Origin: Acanthaster planci | Lineage: Eukaryota > Echinodermata > Asteroidea > Valvatida > Acanthasteridae | DNA: 64,000 bases | Direction of reading: 5' to 3' | NCBI RefSeq assembly: GCF_001949145.1 | Contig: NW_019091533.1 | Coordinates: 220,765 to 284,764, forward strand | In this document: piece by piece, positions 46,201 through 57,539 of the stretch | How positions within the stretch are numbered: position 1 is the first letter of the stretch | How the letters are laid out: each line of letters begins with the position of its first letter | Notes under the pieces: model-generated | Databases searched by the model: none | Told to the model about the DNA's origin: nothing | Seen by the model: the letters and a program-made list of their open reading frames with translations, nothing else | Made by a program: the position numbers and the translations under genes

Positions 46201-49200
46201 AGTTACTGAGAACACAGGATACATGTGTGTAAGTCTCTGACGAGGCTACTATTCTTGTCAATTTGAAGCCACCAAATTAAAAAAAAAAATCTTTCGAAAT
46301 TTGTCCCCCTCTGGCTTCAAAAAATGTGTCAGGTCAGACATATGAAATGGATGACTGTAATCAGCAACAAGGACATGGCGGATATCCTTGTCGGCGGATC
46401 CCTTCCCACCACACAATGAATGGCTCCTAATCTGACAGGATATGACTGCAAAACACGCTAGATGATTTACGGTGCTTGTGGGGAGACGCATCATAGAAAA
46501 AAAAAACCATTATTGTGGGTATTGTTCAGATAAATAATACACATCAAGAATGGAGAAAAATGGCACCAAACATTTGTGCGCACATCGGACAGTGGTAAAA
46601 CCACTTTATAACATTCATGTACATAACGGATTAACGCATTGCTGCAAAGATTAAATTGTAATCCAACTGACGATGAACTTCATGCAAGGTACAGGAAAAC
46701 ATGTCCATCCATAATACATATTGATATTTCATGAATACTAAAGACGTTTAGGAAAAATTGTATTTATAAAACCAGTCCCAAAGGCCAAGTAGAAACAACC
46801 TCCTCAACTTTTTAAATAACGCAGTTTAAATTACCTAAAAGCTTTAAAGCCGTAGGGAAAAGGCTTCAAATATTATGCCATCTACATGTACTGTACATGT
46901 ACATGGTTTGAGGGTACATGTACATGTACATGTAGATTGCCCACCCAGAAACCAGAATACAATGAATTTATCATCCGAAAATCAACATGAGAGAAATAAG
47001 AGGCAATTTCTGTCCACAACCAACTGGGCTTATTTCGGAAACATGCCAGGCCAAATTTTGTGTTTGTAACTTGTGTGACATTTGAGAGTGCACTTATGTT
47101 CACGTGCAGTGGCAACCGACTCTTCATAGGCCACGGAAGATAACGTGGTCAGTATAGGAATACTCAGACCAGAATCTTTGGCTGAATCATGGGCTTCCTT
47201 ACACTGGTACGTGTGTACATTCAAAGCTTCCAGAAAAAAGACAGCAACCCACGTGCGCGCCTGTTTGCACAGTCTACAATTTTAAATGTGTTGAACAAAA
47301 AAAAAGATAAACATGTATAAGATTCTTCTCATGAAAGTGAGTGGATTCAATTCCTATGAAAGAAACTATAATTTAACTTGTCAATGAATAAGGACGATGG
47401 CATAGAACCTGTCCGTGTTGCTGCTGTGGCAGTCCCAAAAACAAATCTGGTAGTGGTCCAGAAGCACAGCACCCTACACCAGCAGCTGCACACAAGCAGT
47501 CGGCGAGGCTTATGCATCCCTTTTCTAAATTTGAAGTGCTTTTGCAGACACTGGATATTTGTCGAGGAAGTCCTCCAAAAATCCTTGGCATATTACGTAT
47601 CTGTGACAACCAGGAACCGGGAAGGTTTAAAATCTACCCTTAATGCGCTGTCCGGAAACAATCCAATCGATTCTACGCGTTATTGCATGGGAGCCTTGAG
47701 ACAAAGTCTCAGTGTACGACAAACCTGTCCGAACTGCACAAGACCAGGGTATGTTTTATTTTATGGCAAAAACACAACAAATCATGGACTTAAATTTGAT
47801 GGATGGAACAACCAACATATTGGACAAGAACCACGCAAGAACACCACATTTTGAGCATACCTTTGTAACAAAACTCCCATGTGAAGATGCACACAGTGAA
47901 CAGCTGCATCTCCCAATGTATGACATTTTAGGGTCACCGGCATATCACGCGTGCCTCTGAAATCAGTAAAAGAGGGACTCGCGGGAGCCCACCTTTTGGA
48001 CATTTTTCAATTCATAAATGGTGAGGCTGTTCCATTTTTTCACGTTAATTTTGGAAGATGATCTTGTCACCTCTTGTTTAAAAGTTATAATTGGGGAAAG
48101 AAGGTTTCCTTTTCCCTACCTCTTTAAGGTAAAAATAACTTATCAGCCAATTTACGCATGAGTAGCTCATACTGTGAGGTGTACATACAGGTACATACGG
48201 TACATGTACATGTAATGTACAGGTACGGGCAGATCAAATTAAAGAATCGTAAACACATCTTAAATCACAGAGGTGAAGACTAAATGTGATGGTACCACAT
48301 TGACTTTTTGAAATGAGGAAACATACATGTGTTTTTCCAGAAAATTCGATTTTATAATTTGGAAATTCTGAGTCAGCTTCACCCTGCCACACAAACACCA
48401 TCAGCACAGACCGACACACAAAACGTACCCATGGGCCCACTCTTTCCATACATTTTCCACTGAATGAGGATACCACTGTCAAATGACGAAAAAGCTGATT
48501 TCCTGTCTTTTCACGGAAAAAACCCCACAAAAAACAGAAACAGATGAGCTGCCAGCAGCCAAGACAAAACGAACAATAGGAAACTCAAATGGAAGCAGTT
48601 GGGAAGGGGAGCGTGGGTGTTGTCAAACACAGGACAACAAAGAGAATTTTTCTGCATGAGTGCTTGTGCGTGACAATGCCTCCAACGTTTTCTGTGTTTT
48701 ATCGAAATGATGAATGTTCCCAAGCTGAAATGTACATGGTTATTTTGCATTCCATTGAATGCCTTTTCACTATTACTTAAATGTATGGGCATTACACTTT
48801 TGGGCACTTCCAACTTTATCCATTTTGCACAGGATGATTGAGTAGATCGGGTAAGAGAAAACCATTTCATTTCCCAGACCAGTTGAAGGCAATTCGTGTA
48901 CTTCTGCATTCAGATCCATTGCTTTTAATCTTCTGTGCATAATTTGAAAAGTTCCTGTTTGTTATGGTTTTTTTTTTGGGGGGGGGGAGTTCCCAGCTCC
49001 CAGAATACATCTTGAAGAGAAAACCACCCAAAGCTTATTGATTTCAGGTGTATAAGGACATAGTTTTGGTGTTGGCAAAACTGTGAAAAAAAAGTTAGAA
49101 AACTTGTGTGGTCATGCTTGAAATGCATAAAAGGTTGAGGATAATGCACTACATGCTGACAAAATCAGTAGGTCATTTATGAATGATGCACTGTTGGATC

Positions 49201-52200
49201 TGGGGCTTCTGGACAGTTACCCATTCCTGCCTCCGAAAACTCAATATTTGGAGTATATCAAGCAAAAAAACAGTCCCCCCCCCAAAAAAAAAACAACAAC
49301 CAGAAATCTGTGTTTGAGGCTACATGGACCAAGGACAACTGCCTGGGGTGAAAAGTTTTACAAATGTAGATATGCAGGGCTCAATACTGAACAAACTTCA
49401 GCCAAAGGTCCAAATAATTCCTGTAAATGCACTGCAAACATAAAACTGGGGCTTGAAGGGATCTGGCCAAGTCCAACCTGAGCTGGGAACTCCCCCCCCC
49501 CCCAAAAAAACATGACAAACAGGAACTTTTCAAATTATGCACAGAAGATTAAAAGCAATGGATCTGAATGCAGAAGTACACGAATTGCCTTCAACTGGTC
49601 TAGGAAATGACTGGAGCAATAACAAACTGTACGTCATAATTATAAGTTAGAAACCAAATTTAATTGTGCTGTATATTTTCATACATGTACATGTACACAT
49701 GTACATGTGTATGTTTGGGGAGTTTGAACAAGCTCTAAGTAGAAAATGATTTACGGCTGTAAGTTGTATTGATACCAGCTTAATTATTGTTTAAAATGCC
49801 TCATTCAATTGATTGAATGATAGAAATATACAAGTTCCCTTTTTTCCTCTTGGAAATAATAATCTTTAAGTTTTCTCATTGTATTCAATTGTACATGTAT
49901 ATAATGGGGCCTGGCCTTGAACAAGCAGTACAGTAGCTTTCTGCCAGCCTCCACTGTTCACCATGTGCATTAACCAATGTAATTTTATGTCACAAGATAA
50001 ATGGATGAATGGAAATAAACCAAACTAAACTAAACTAAGCTATTGAGTCCAAACTATTTCCATGACTGGCACACTGTATGTGCTGTTGGCAATAGCTATC
50101 ACACAAGAACTAAGTTCAAAAAGGCCCTGCACGAGTACAATTGAAGTCTTTGAGGGGAGTGCTCCCCCTGCAACCCACAACCCCCCAAAAAAACCCTTCT
50201 TTGTCAGCCGAGTTTTGCATGTAATTTATGCAGTGGCCATCAACATGCTCCTCCACAAACTCTAGTGATTATGCCTTTAATGAAAAGCAGCAGTCTGGTA
50301 TTTCCATCATCTCTGAGAGTAAGACACAGGTGTACATGTACATTGTACATGTACATGTACATACACATGTATATGTGTATATATAGCTGGTCTGACACCC
50401 AAAATAACCCTGAGGGAGATTTCTGTTGATGTGATTTCCACATGTCTCTTGAAGTTAACTTGAAACCTGAGACATGAGACAGGAAGGCATCTGACTGACT
50501 GTACAGCACATTGTAGGCACAAAAGTGAAAGTTGCATATAGTTACACCTGGTCTGAACTTTGACCCAAACTAAATGAGTTCCATCCCACCAGATGTACGA
50601 TGTGCACTTTTGGTACTTCCTGCATGAAAATATGAGATGACTGCATGCATGCATGCGCGAGACCGTGGAAGTTGAACTCACCCACTTCTCTGAAACTATA
50701 GTATCAACAATTAACTAATGGCAATTATGAGCCAGGTTGCGACATACCAGCAAACCTCATTAAAGGAAAAACCATGAGCCTGTGCAAAATAAACAATAAC
50801 ATGAACTAATCTGAGAGAACAGACACAAAATCAGCAACTCAGACAAAAGAGAAACAAATCAAATCCAGGTTCTCACCAATAAACTCTATCGCCTCGGGAA
50901 AGAACTTGGCAAGATTCTGACTCCAGTGGTCCGGCACCGGAATCTGCATGTATTTAAGGCCATTGCTCTCAAAACAGTTTGGGATGTTGGGCGTGACATT
51001 GAGGATGCACTTGATGCCCAGCTTGTGCAGCAGCTCCAAGTTCTCCGAGTCCTGTTTGGAGCCCAGGAAGAGGTACGGGAGGATCTCCACCGGGTACCGG
51101 TTGTCCAGGGGCGTCTCCGAGTCTGTCTCGTGGCAGGCGTCAATCTTGAGGTTGTCAAAGCCCAGGTCTGTGATGGAGCCAGAGTCCGAGTCGCTGTTGT
51201 CATCCTGTTGCGTCACGCACAAGGGAGGGTACTGCTCCTTGAAACAGTTAAAGCCACCTGGAATGCGGAGCAAAAGGACTCAGAAAATGAATTTCAAAAC
51301 TTGGAGGCAGTTGAGTTTGGCCCTAAATTTTGGTCTGATGTTGCAGGAGCAAAAAGCAACAAGAGAACTAAGTATAATTCTACAACCTGGGAAAAAAAAT
51401 GGCTCTCAATAATCTGATGACACAAAAAGGCCAGCAATTGCTGAACCTCAAGCTAGACTCTACTCATTGTACGTCTACACCACGTATATCTGAAACAATT
51501 TGAGTAGAGGAGTAAATTTTCATAAAATTGTAAATTTACATACGTGTTCATGAAAAAAAAATGATGAAATCTTTGTATCGGAATTCACCGACACCCGAGG
51601 AAAAAAAAATCAGGTATCAGAGATACCCAATTCCAAAGTCCGCAAGGGCAAAGATTGTATTTGCATAGTTTGATCAGAGAGTTCCGGCCATTAATTGTAT
51701 CAGGGCCTCTTCAATTCATGCCTCCACATGTAGTCCATTTGAAGTGGGTTTGTGTTTACCCGCAGCTTAGCCTAAGTGTCATGCAGAATCAGATAAAAAG
51801 TCTTCTTTTGCATGTACAAAATGAGTTCATCACTCTACCACATTTTCAAAATTCTCATTTTTTTTATGGCAATAGAGGAGCAAATTGTATGAGATTTCCT
51901 TCGTAAAAAATGCATTGAAAAGTCTGTGATGCACGTGCTAGCCACATTAAACATATATGTTCTGACATACATGAACAGGGATTGGGACCACTCCTAAAAG
52001 TGTGTGACGTCGAAAGTTCCGCGATACCAATATTTTACATGAACTTGGAAGCATGGAGTGAAAAGGATAAGTGAAAAATACTAACACAGAGGGCAGAAAG
52101 AATCATTGAATAATGGGGCTTTCCTTCATAAGTTACTGGCAGGGGAAATCCTTTCAATGGAAATTTCCAGGATACCAAGGACAGAATTTGAAATAATTTC

Positions 52201-55200
52201 ACGGTACACTGAATTCAGTGCAATAGTTTCCTGCCCAAACCTCCACCACCAATGCAGCTATTTTTAGCACATGTACATGTACATGTATGTACGTATCGGT
52301 ACATGTAAATATGCACCTCACATACAAAGAGGTACAAAAACTGTGCATATATACATGTGTTGTTGTGCACACTCTCACATTGAACACACTAAAGTGCATT
52401 ACATGTATCTCGGTCACATATGAATCTTTCTATGTGTACAGTAAATGTACTTTTCAACCTCTAATGACACACAGCATTCCTGACATCCTAAGAAAATAAA
52501 CACACTGGATGTCACTGATCAGGACATCTCCATCATGAAAAATTCCCCCGCAGCACTGCTGTTCAAATTCTTTTTAGCTGAGAAACAATTTTTCCCCCTT
52601 AATCTCAAGGTTGGTCCTACTCCTGTTATCAGTGACTGAAGGTTCATATCTGTGCGTGGGCTCAATAATGTAATCTTGATCTACAGAAACAACAGCACCT
52701 ATCACTGACTAACAAATTAAATTTCAACTATTTAGTCATTCATGTAATCAACTACGGACAGTCACAGTTTCATCCTTTCGGTTTGAAAAATGAAAGCATG
52801 AATGTGTGTATATTTTAGTACACTAAAATTAAGTACAAAAAGTTCAAGTTGACCTCAAGTTGATGGATGTACATGTCAAGGACCATGAATGCTGTGGTTT
52901 CCGTTTCCAATCGATTCAGGTGCATGGCTAGATGTGAGTGGCAAATTTATGTTAAAATGTCCACAGGTGAAGAATGAGAACAAACCAGCTTCCCCACTTG
53001 TTGCAGAGTCTACACTTGAGACTGCTCCATGATTACACGTCATCTTCAAATTTATGGGGCTAGGGTTAAATTTCAGCGTTTCCAATTCCAACCATTTCTT
53101 ATTTCAAGCTTCCATTTTACATTTATTCCTGGAGTGTCATGTTTGGGAGTGTCATGTTTGACAGTGTCAAGCATGACTCAGTCCTGCCCATTCTACTAAT
53201 CACTGGTGAAGCTTTGCAGATAATGTTGAACCATTGAACAAATCACCTCCCCCCCCCACATGTGCTCTCCAAACAAACCCAGCTTTATCATCCCAATTAT
53301 CTTCTTACCACAATGTTGGAGGCCCTGTCTGAGCCTAAATTCAAACTGTGTTATGTCTGGTGGGGTTAATCCTGTTTGGACTGTCACCCCCTGCTGAGAT
53401 GGGACAGGAAATCCAGAGTGCCATGTGGTCCCCTGTCATTGGTTTCAAGTTTAAAGGGACATTTTCTAAGAAAAACACAAGTGAAATGTGTAGCTACAAA
53501 GTTTGATGCTTTACAAAATAAGACACCTGTTTATATTAATTTAAATTAATCGCGTGTGTAATCTTTGAGACGAGAAACAGCAGTCAGCCAACGGCCCCAA
53601 CCCCCAAAGATTACACTTAATTTAAGTACCACAGCGGAAAATACCACTCTATAAAGCTGTGCTTAGAACAGGGAACTAAAGAGAAAAGAAATACAGAGCG
53701 GTTGAACCCTACTGCCGTTTTTTTCTACCTGTACATGTACATTATAGAAGCCAGAGGTACACAGGTGGTAACTTATACATTGTATTAAATCGGGCATCAA
53801 AGAGGATGTGGATTATTTTTTTAAAAGTCTACATTGTACAGATCCTGGCAAGTGTGTATCACTTTATAAACCTCAAAAACAGGATGTCGGTTCTGTATTC
53901 AGTGTGGTGCCTCACCTACCATAAATTATACTGAACATACATGTACATGCAATTACTAAGTACTGCACTGAGAGTTGACTATAAAGGGCTTGAAATTGAA
54001 ACTGTGTGTTCATTCCAAACGTAAAACCCACGGTTTGAAGGCTAAATGAAGATAAAATAACCTGCCCAGAGCTTACCAAACGTTACTTTGAACATACATG
54101 AACATGTATGCTACATACAGTAGGCTACATGTGTAAATCTCTCTGACTTTCGCACAACAACAAATCGACTTGCAGAAAATGTCATGGGTCGGCTATCAGT
54201 GTGAAACGACAGCGTGGAAAATTAAGTTGAGCAAACTGCCCAGAGTTTAAAGATGCATTTTCTTCGCTTCTTTGCATTTAAGCTGAGGCGTTTAGGTTTA
54301 TTTTCTATCACTGTACACTGTAAGTGTATGTGATTGTGGACAGTGTGGCGAGCCGGAAAGTTAAATTATTCAAAACTGTGGTCTACTGTTATGTACTCTT
54401 TTTCTTCTAAGATGCGGCAATGCACCTGCTGCATGGGTCAGAGATGTTTTTAGAAATTTCATTCAAGGCGAGAACATAACAGCGCTCTGATAGGTTCATG
54501 GACTGGTGATACAGAAAATGACCCATGATTCATTAAAAAAAAACTATGTAGAACAAAGCGGAACCACAGATGGTTGAATTTAACATCAATGATACAATTT
54601 AGCCACTATATTCAGTGGTTTACATGTAACTTCAAGTTGTTTACTGTGTAAGGGGTGGCATGGAATCAAGCATTACCGACATCCACGAGCTGCCAAGACC
54701 AGCTGTAATTACTCCCTCCACATGTTTTTGTTATTTCGCATTCACAGTTTACCAATCAAGTGGGGTGAAACCCTCATATGGGAGAACTCAGTAAATAAAC
54801 CACAGGACCCAATCTGTTCTAGGTCAATGGCTCTGACTGAGGGGGGGGGGTTAGAATAGGAAAACCAGAGGGCCCAAACTACCTCTTTAAGGATCAAGCA
54901 GGGCCCTACAGTATCTCCATGGGGAGGCCAAGACTCTTCCCTGCTTGGAAAGGAATTTATGAGCCAGAGTCACATTACAGCCAGGCAGGAAATGGATGAC
55001 AGCTGATTCTCCATTTGACAAGCTCCGCCACTTGATTTGTGTTGTGGCCGCATTCCCACCATACACATCCACTGTGGCAGCTCTCTCGATTTCTCAATCA
55101 ACTTGGGTTTTTTTTTCTCTCTCTGAATGGAGGGATCTACATGTACATGTAATTATATATATTCAGGGGGATCACACATCTTCCTCTGCGTACACAATTC

Positions 55201-56899
55201 TTGGAATACAGTCGCAATACTGAATCTTTTACATGGTTATAATTAAAAACCATACATGTACATGTAGAACAAACGATGCTGAACTGCTATGCTGAACCGT
55301 CAACTGCCATTCCTTGTTACACTTTGGATGGGTCTATTGAGCTAGGTTGTGGGCTCACATGATCATGTATACATACATGTCCATCCACAACAAAGAACTA
55401 GAAAGATGGCAGCATCTATGTACATGTGTAAATTGACTAAAATTATTCAAGAAGCCAGATTCAAGTCTTCAACATGGGCAGCCGTTCAGTGGCACGATGT
55501 TGAATATTCCACCATGTCAACTATCCTGGCTACCACTTGCACTTGGACAATGTAAATGATGAAGCTGTCACACAAACAAATCTTCCTGACATTAGCATGA
55601 CCAATCGTAATGCACCAAGTTTTAAATAAGCAGATCGATAGGTGGCACTTTTCCTCTTCCACTCTGCTTGTGCTTTAGCTTAGGCAGCATCATGGTAACA
55701 CCAGCAGAACTTTACTACTTCATGTAATCATAAATGAATGACATGAATTGATTATCACACATTTCCAAAAAAAAAAAAAAGACAAGGAAAAGAAAAATGA
55801 TGGCTGAAAACTTCAACTGCCTGAAGGCCAGAAAATATTACATTCTTTTTCTAGTTTTCAGGCAGGCATGTCAGGGGCGATCATGTCGAAAGAAAAACAA
55901 ATTCATGAAAAAATCTGTGCAAATAGGTCCATACAACAACACCATGACATTATTTTCCTCTGCAGTGGTAGGCCTACATGGTTTATCTCTGTATCACTCA
56001 GACATGTATGATGTAGATCAGAACACAATAACATGTACATGTATAAAACTTTCCAAATCGACATTTTTACCCTCTTATTTCATTTTTTTCCCAGTTTGCT
56101 AGTCCAAGTAACTTGGACTCTACAAATCGCCTTTTTTTTACAAATTCGATCCTACAATTTACAAATTGTCTTTTTTAACAAATATTTTAAAAAGGCAATT
56201 TGTAGGGTCGAAGTTACTCGGACTACCAGTTTGCGGGATCACTGACATGTCTGATGTTGGCAGGTTGGGTTGAATATGTTGAATGAATCAGTACATGACT
56301 GATTCAACATTTTACCAGTTTTAGACATATTTGACAGAGAGTGTTTCAGATAATGCTGAATAATGTTAGATCTTTTCATGTCTAACGTCAGAACGTCAGT
56401 CAGAAACCTTTACAAACATGACAATAATTGTTATCCCCAACTACATGGAAGAACCTATGAAAAAAAATGACGGAAATGTTATTATATTAGCAGATTAGGC
56501 TGATACATCACCTTTCAGATATGTAGCACGACACCCTTCTTCTTGGAGTTTTTTGAGCAACAAAACGAAGGGGGAGTCCGAGTTGGCGTTCACGTCCGTC
56601 GAGCCGTCGTCGTAGAGAACTACAGGCACCGATCGCGACTTCCGGACGAACATCTCCTTACCCTCGTCGCCGTGGATGAGACACTTGAACGCCACCTTGC
56701 CGCGTTTCAGACGCCGCAGTAAAATGCCGGGCACGGAGAGGTTCCAGGCGCCTTCGATGTGCGACCGGGTGTAGGTCGAGTTTGGACGGTAGTCCAGCAG
56801 CATCACTTCGCCGCCGTCGAGGAGTTGCTTTCCGAGGCATTCCGGACTCGTAGCTAGTGCCATCATGTCTCGAAAGAAGACGTCAGACTGCTCAGGCAT
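38336..56899 (-). CDS. DUSP6: Dual-specificity MAP-kinase phosphatase, DUSP6/7/9 (MKP-3) type
   Basis: Three minus-strand exons (56899-56512, 51257-50877, 38745-38336) join in phases 1 and 1 to a 392-aa protein. Residues about 16-130 form the rhodanese/CH2 domain with the ERK-docking motif RRLKRGK at 62-68. Residues 146-181 are an acidic, Ser/Asp-rich linker. The catalytic domain starts at about 182 ([14 protein letters not shown]). It holds the general acid D239 in PDHWSQNL, nucleophile C270 and R276 in HCLAGVSRS; the D-to-C spacing of 31 equals that of DUSP6. The enzyme removes phosphate from Thr and Tyr of the ERK activation loop, in the cytoplasm, as feedback on FGF/ERK signalling. Length is close to DUSP6 (381) and DUSP7/9. 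The symbol is nearest-family; it may be the single ancestor-like gene of DUSP6/7/9. The introns are 5.3 and 12.1 kb. Confidence 0.97.
43249..43295. repeat. (AAAAC)n microsatellite
   Basis: AACAAAACAAAACAAAAC-type tract in DUSP intron 2; opens a meaningless Lys/Asn/Gln-rich frame. Confidence 0.85.
43700..43800. repeat. (TACATG)n palindromic tract
   Basis: TACATGTACATGTACATG runs at 43708-43734 with further single copies to 43800. Similar short tracts occur near 24508-24545, 26042, 44108-44155, 46889-46934, 48205, 49685, 50333-50362, 52268-52290 and 55140. The unit is self-complementary. Confidence 0.85.
44929..45124. repeat. 12-bp-unit minisatellite
   Basis: About 16 units of 12 bases alternate TTCTGCTAACCC and TTGTGTTATCCC forms, giving a 24-base higher-order pattern in the middle. 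Because the unit length is a multiple of three, frames stay open on both strands, producing Pro-Ser-Ala-Asn-type and Arg-Val-Ser-Arg-type pseudo-proteins that are not genes. Located in DUSP intron 2. Confidence 0.9.
48863..49612. repeat. Near-identical inverted duplication (arms about 135 bp)
   Basis: The segment 48863-48998 reappears in reverse complement at 49481-49612 with only a few differences, including the lengths of the homopolymer runs. The spacer is about 480 bp of unrelated sequence. No clear target-site duplication is seen. It lies in DUSP intron 2. Confidence 0.8.
50877..51257 (-). CDS. DUSP6: DUSP exon 2: acidic linker and first part of catalytic domain
   Basis: After TTCCAG it encodes [14 protein letters not shown], the family GGF junction. 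It then encodes a Ser/Asp-rich linker ([10 protein letters not shown]), [29 protein letters not shown] and [21 protein letters not shown], ending at GTGAGA in phase 1. The VTPNxPN and DHWSQNL strings are hallmarks of the DUSP6/7/9 group. Confidence 0.96.
51258..56511 (-). other. DUSP intron 1 (5.3 kb)
   Basis: Holds the 126-bp MITE, (TACATG)n scraps and a short GGAGTGTCATGTTTG repeat at 53132-53170. No coding sequence recognised. Confidence 0.5.
56100..56225. mobile_element. 126-bp MITE with 36-bp inverted ends and 9-bp target duplication
   Basis: The ends read TAGTCCAAGTAACTT and AAGTTACTCGGACTA, inverted repeats of about 36 bp with few mismatches. The element is flanked on both sides by the exact direct repeat CCAGTTTGC (56091-56099 and 56226-56234). 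A 9-bp duplication is typical of Mutator-like transposons. It lies in DUSP intron 1 and has no coding capacity. Confidence 0.8.
56512..56899 (-). CDS. DUSP6: DUSP exon 1: rhodanese/CH2 domain
   Basis: The ATG at 56899 (A at -3) opens [38 protein letters not shown] is the rhodanese fold, [13 protein letters not shown] the kinase-interaction motif, and [35 protein letters not shown] its end. The donor is AAAG|GTGATG. The exon is CpG-rich compared with the surrounding DNA. Confidence 0.95.
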
Positions 56900-57514
56900 A
56901 CTGGGACGAAGAATTACGTGTGGTGGTCAACGTGGCGCGGGCTTGGCACAGGTGTAGCAGAAAAGAGCAAGGACGAAAACAACCTTGGCTAACTCGTTGC
57001 GCATGTGGCCATGGAGTAGGCTACACAATAATGAAGCAGTGTAATGCCGACAACACGTCAAGATGTCAGCGTGTTAAAACGGTACTACTCGTAGAGACCC
57101 GTACGATACCCATTCACAGCACAGCGACCTCGTTTGTATGCGCTATGGGAGGTGTGCACGAACACCCCGCGATGAAGAACGCTGGAATTCAAACTTCCAT
57201 AAATCACTGTGGAACGGATCCGTATGCGTTTGTTGTCAAGGTCTACACACCACGGTCCTTTTCAGATACAACAAACGCTGAAATGGGAGAGAAATGCACA
57301 GAGAAGGGCATAATCTTCAGCCTGCAAGATAATTTGCACCAACCGCAGCGAGCGCATATTCTTCTCGGTCCATATATACAGCCGTCAGCTGCAGCGAGTG
57401 CACACATGTACATGTATATTCTACCCATGCAGGACAACTTGAACGGCGCACTTTTGAAGGGGAAATCTTCAGTAAACTCGATCAGGATTGATTGACAGGT
57501 AATTCGATAAGGAT

Positions 57515-57522
57515 CGGAAGTA
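57515..57522 (+). promoter_or_regulatory. ETS-type site in the DUSP 5' flank
   Basis: CGGAAGTA, a consensus ETS site, lies about 620 bases upstream of the DUSP ATG. Vertebrate DUSP6 is induced by ERK through ETS factors, so the position is suggestive. A single 8-mer is weak evidence. A TATATA on the minus strand near 57372-57379 could be a TATA box. Confidence 0.25.
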
Positions 57523-57539
57523 GCAAACGACCCTTTCAT

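Larger units (their letters stand above)
38746..50876 (-). other. DUSP intron 2 (12.1 kb)
   Basis: Contains the minisatellite, microsatellites, (TACATG)n tracts and the inverted duplication listed. A tail-like repeat with AAACTAAACTAAACTAA is at 50020-50037. No nested gene was recognised. Confidence 0.5.

Noticed and set aside
47378-47854. 158-codon plus-strand frame in DUSP intron 2
   Set aside because: No recognisable domain, no splice context, non-coding composition; within the range expected by chance in 64 kb.
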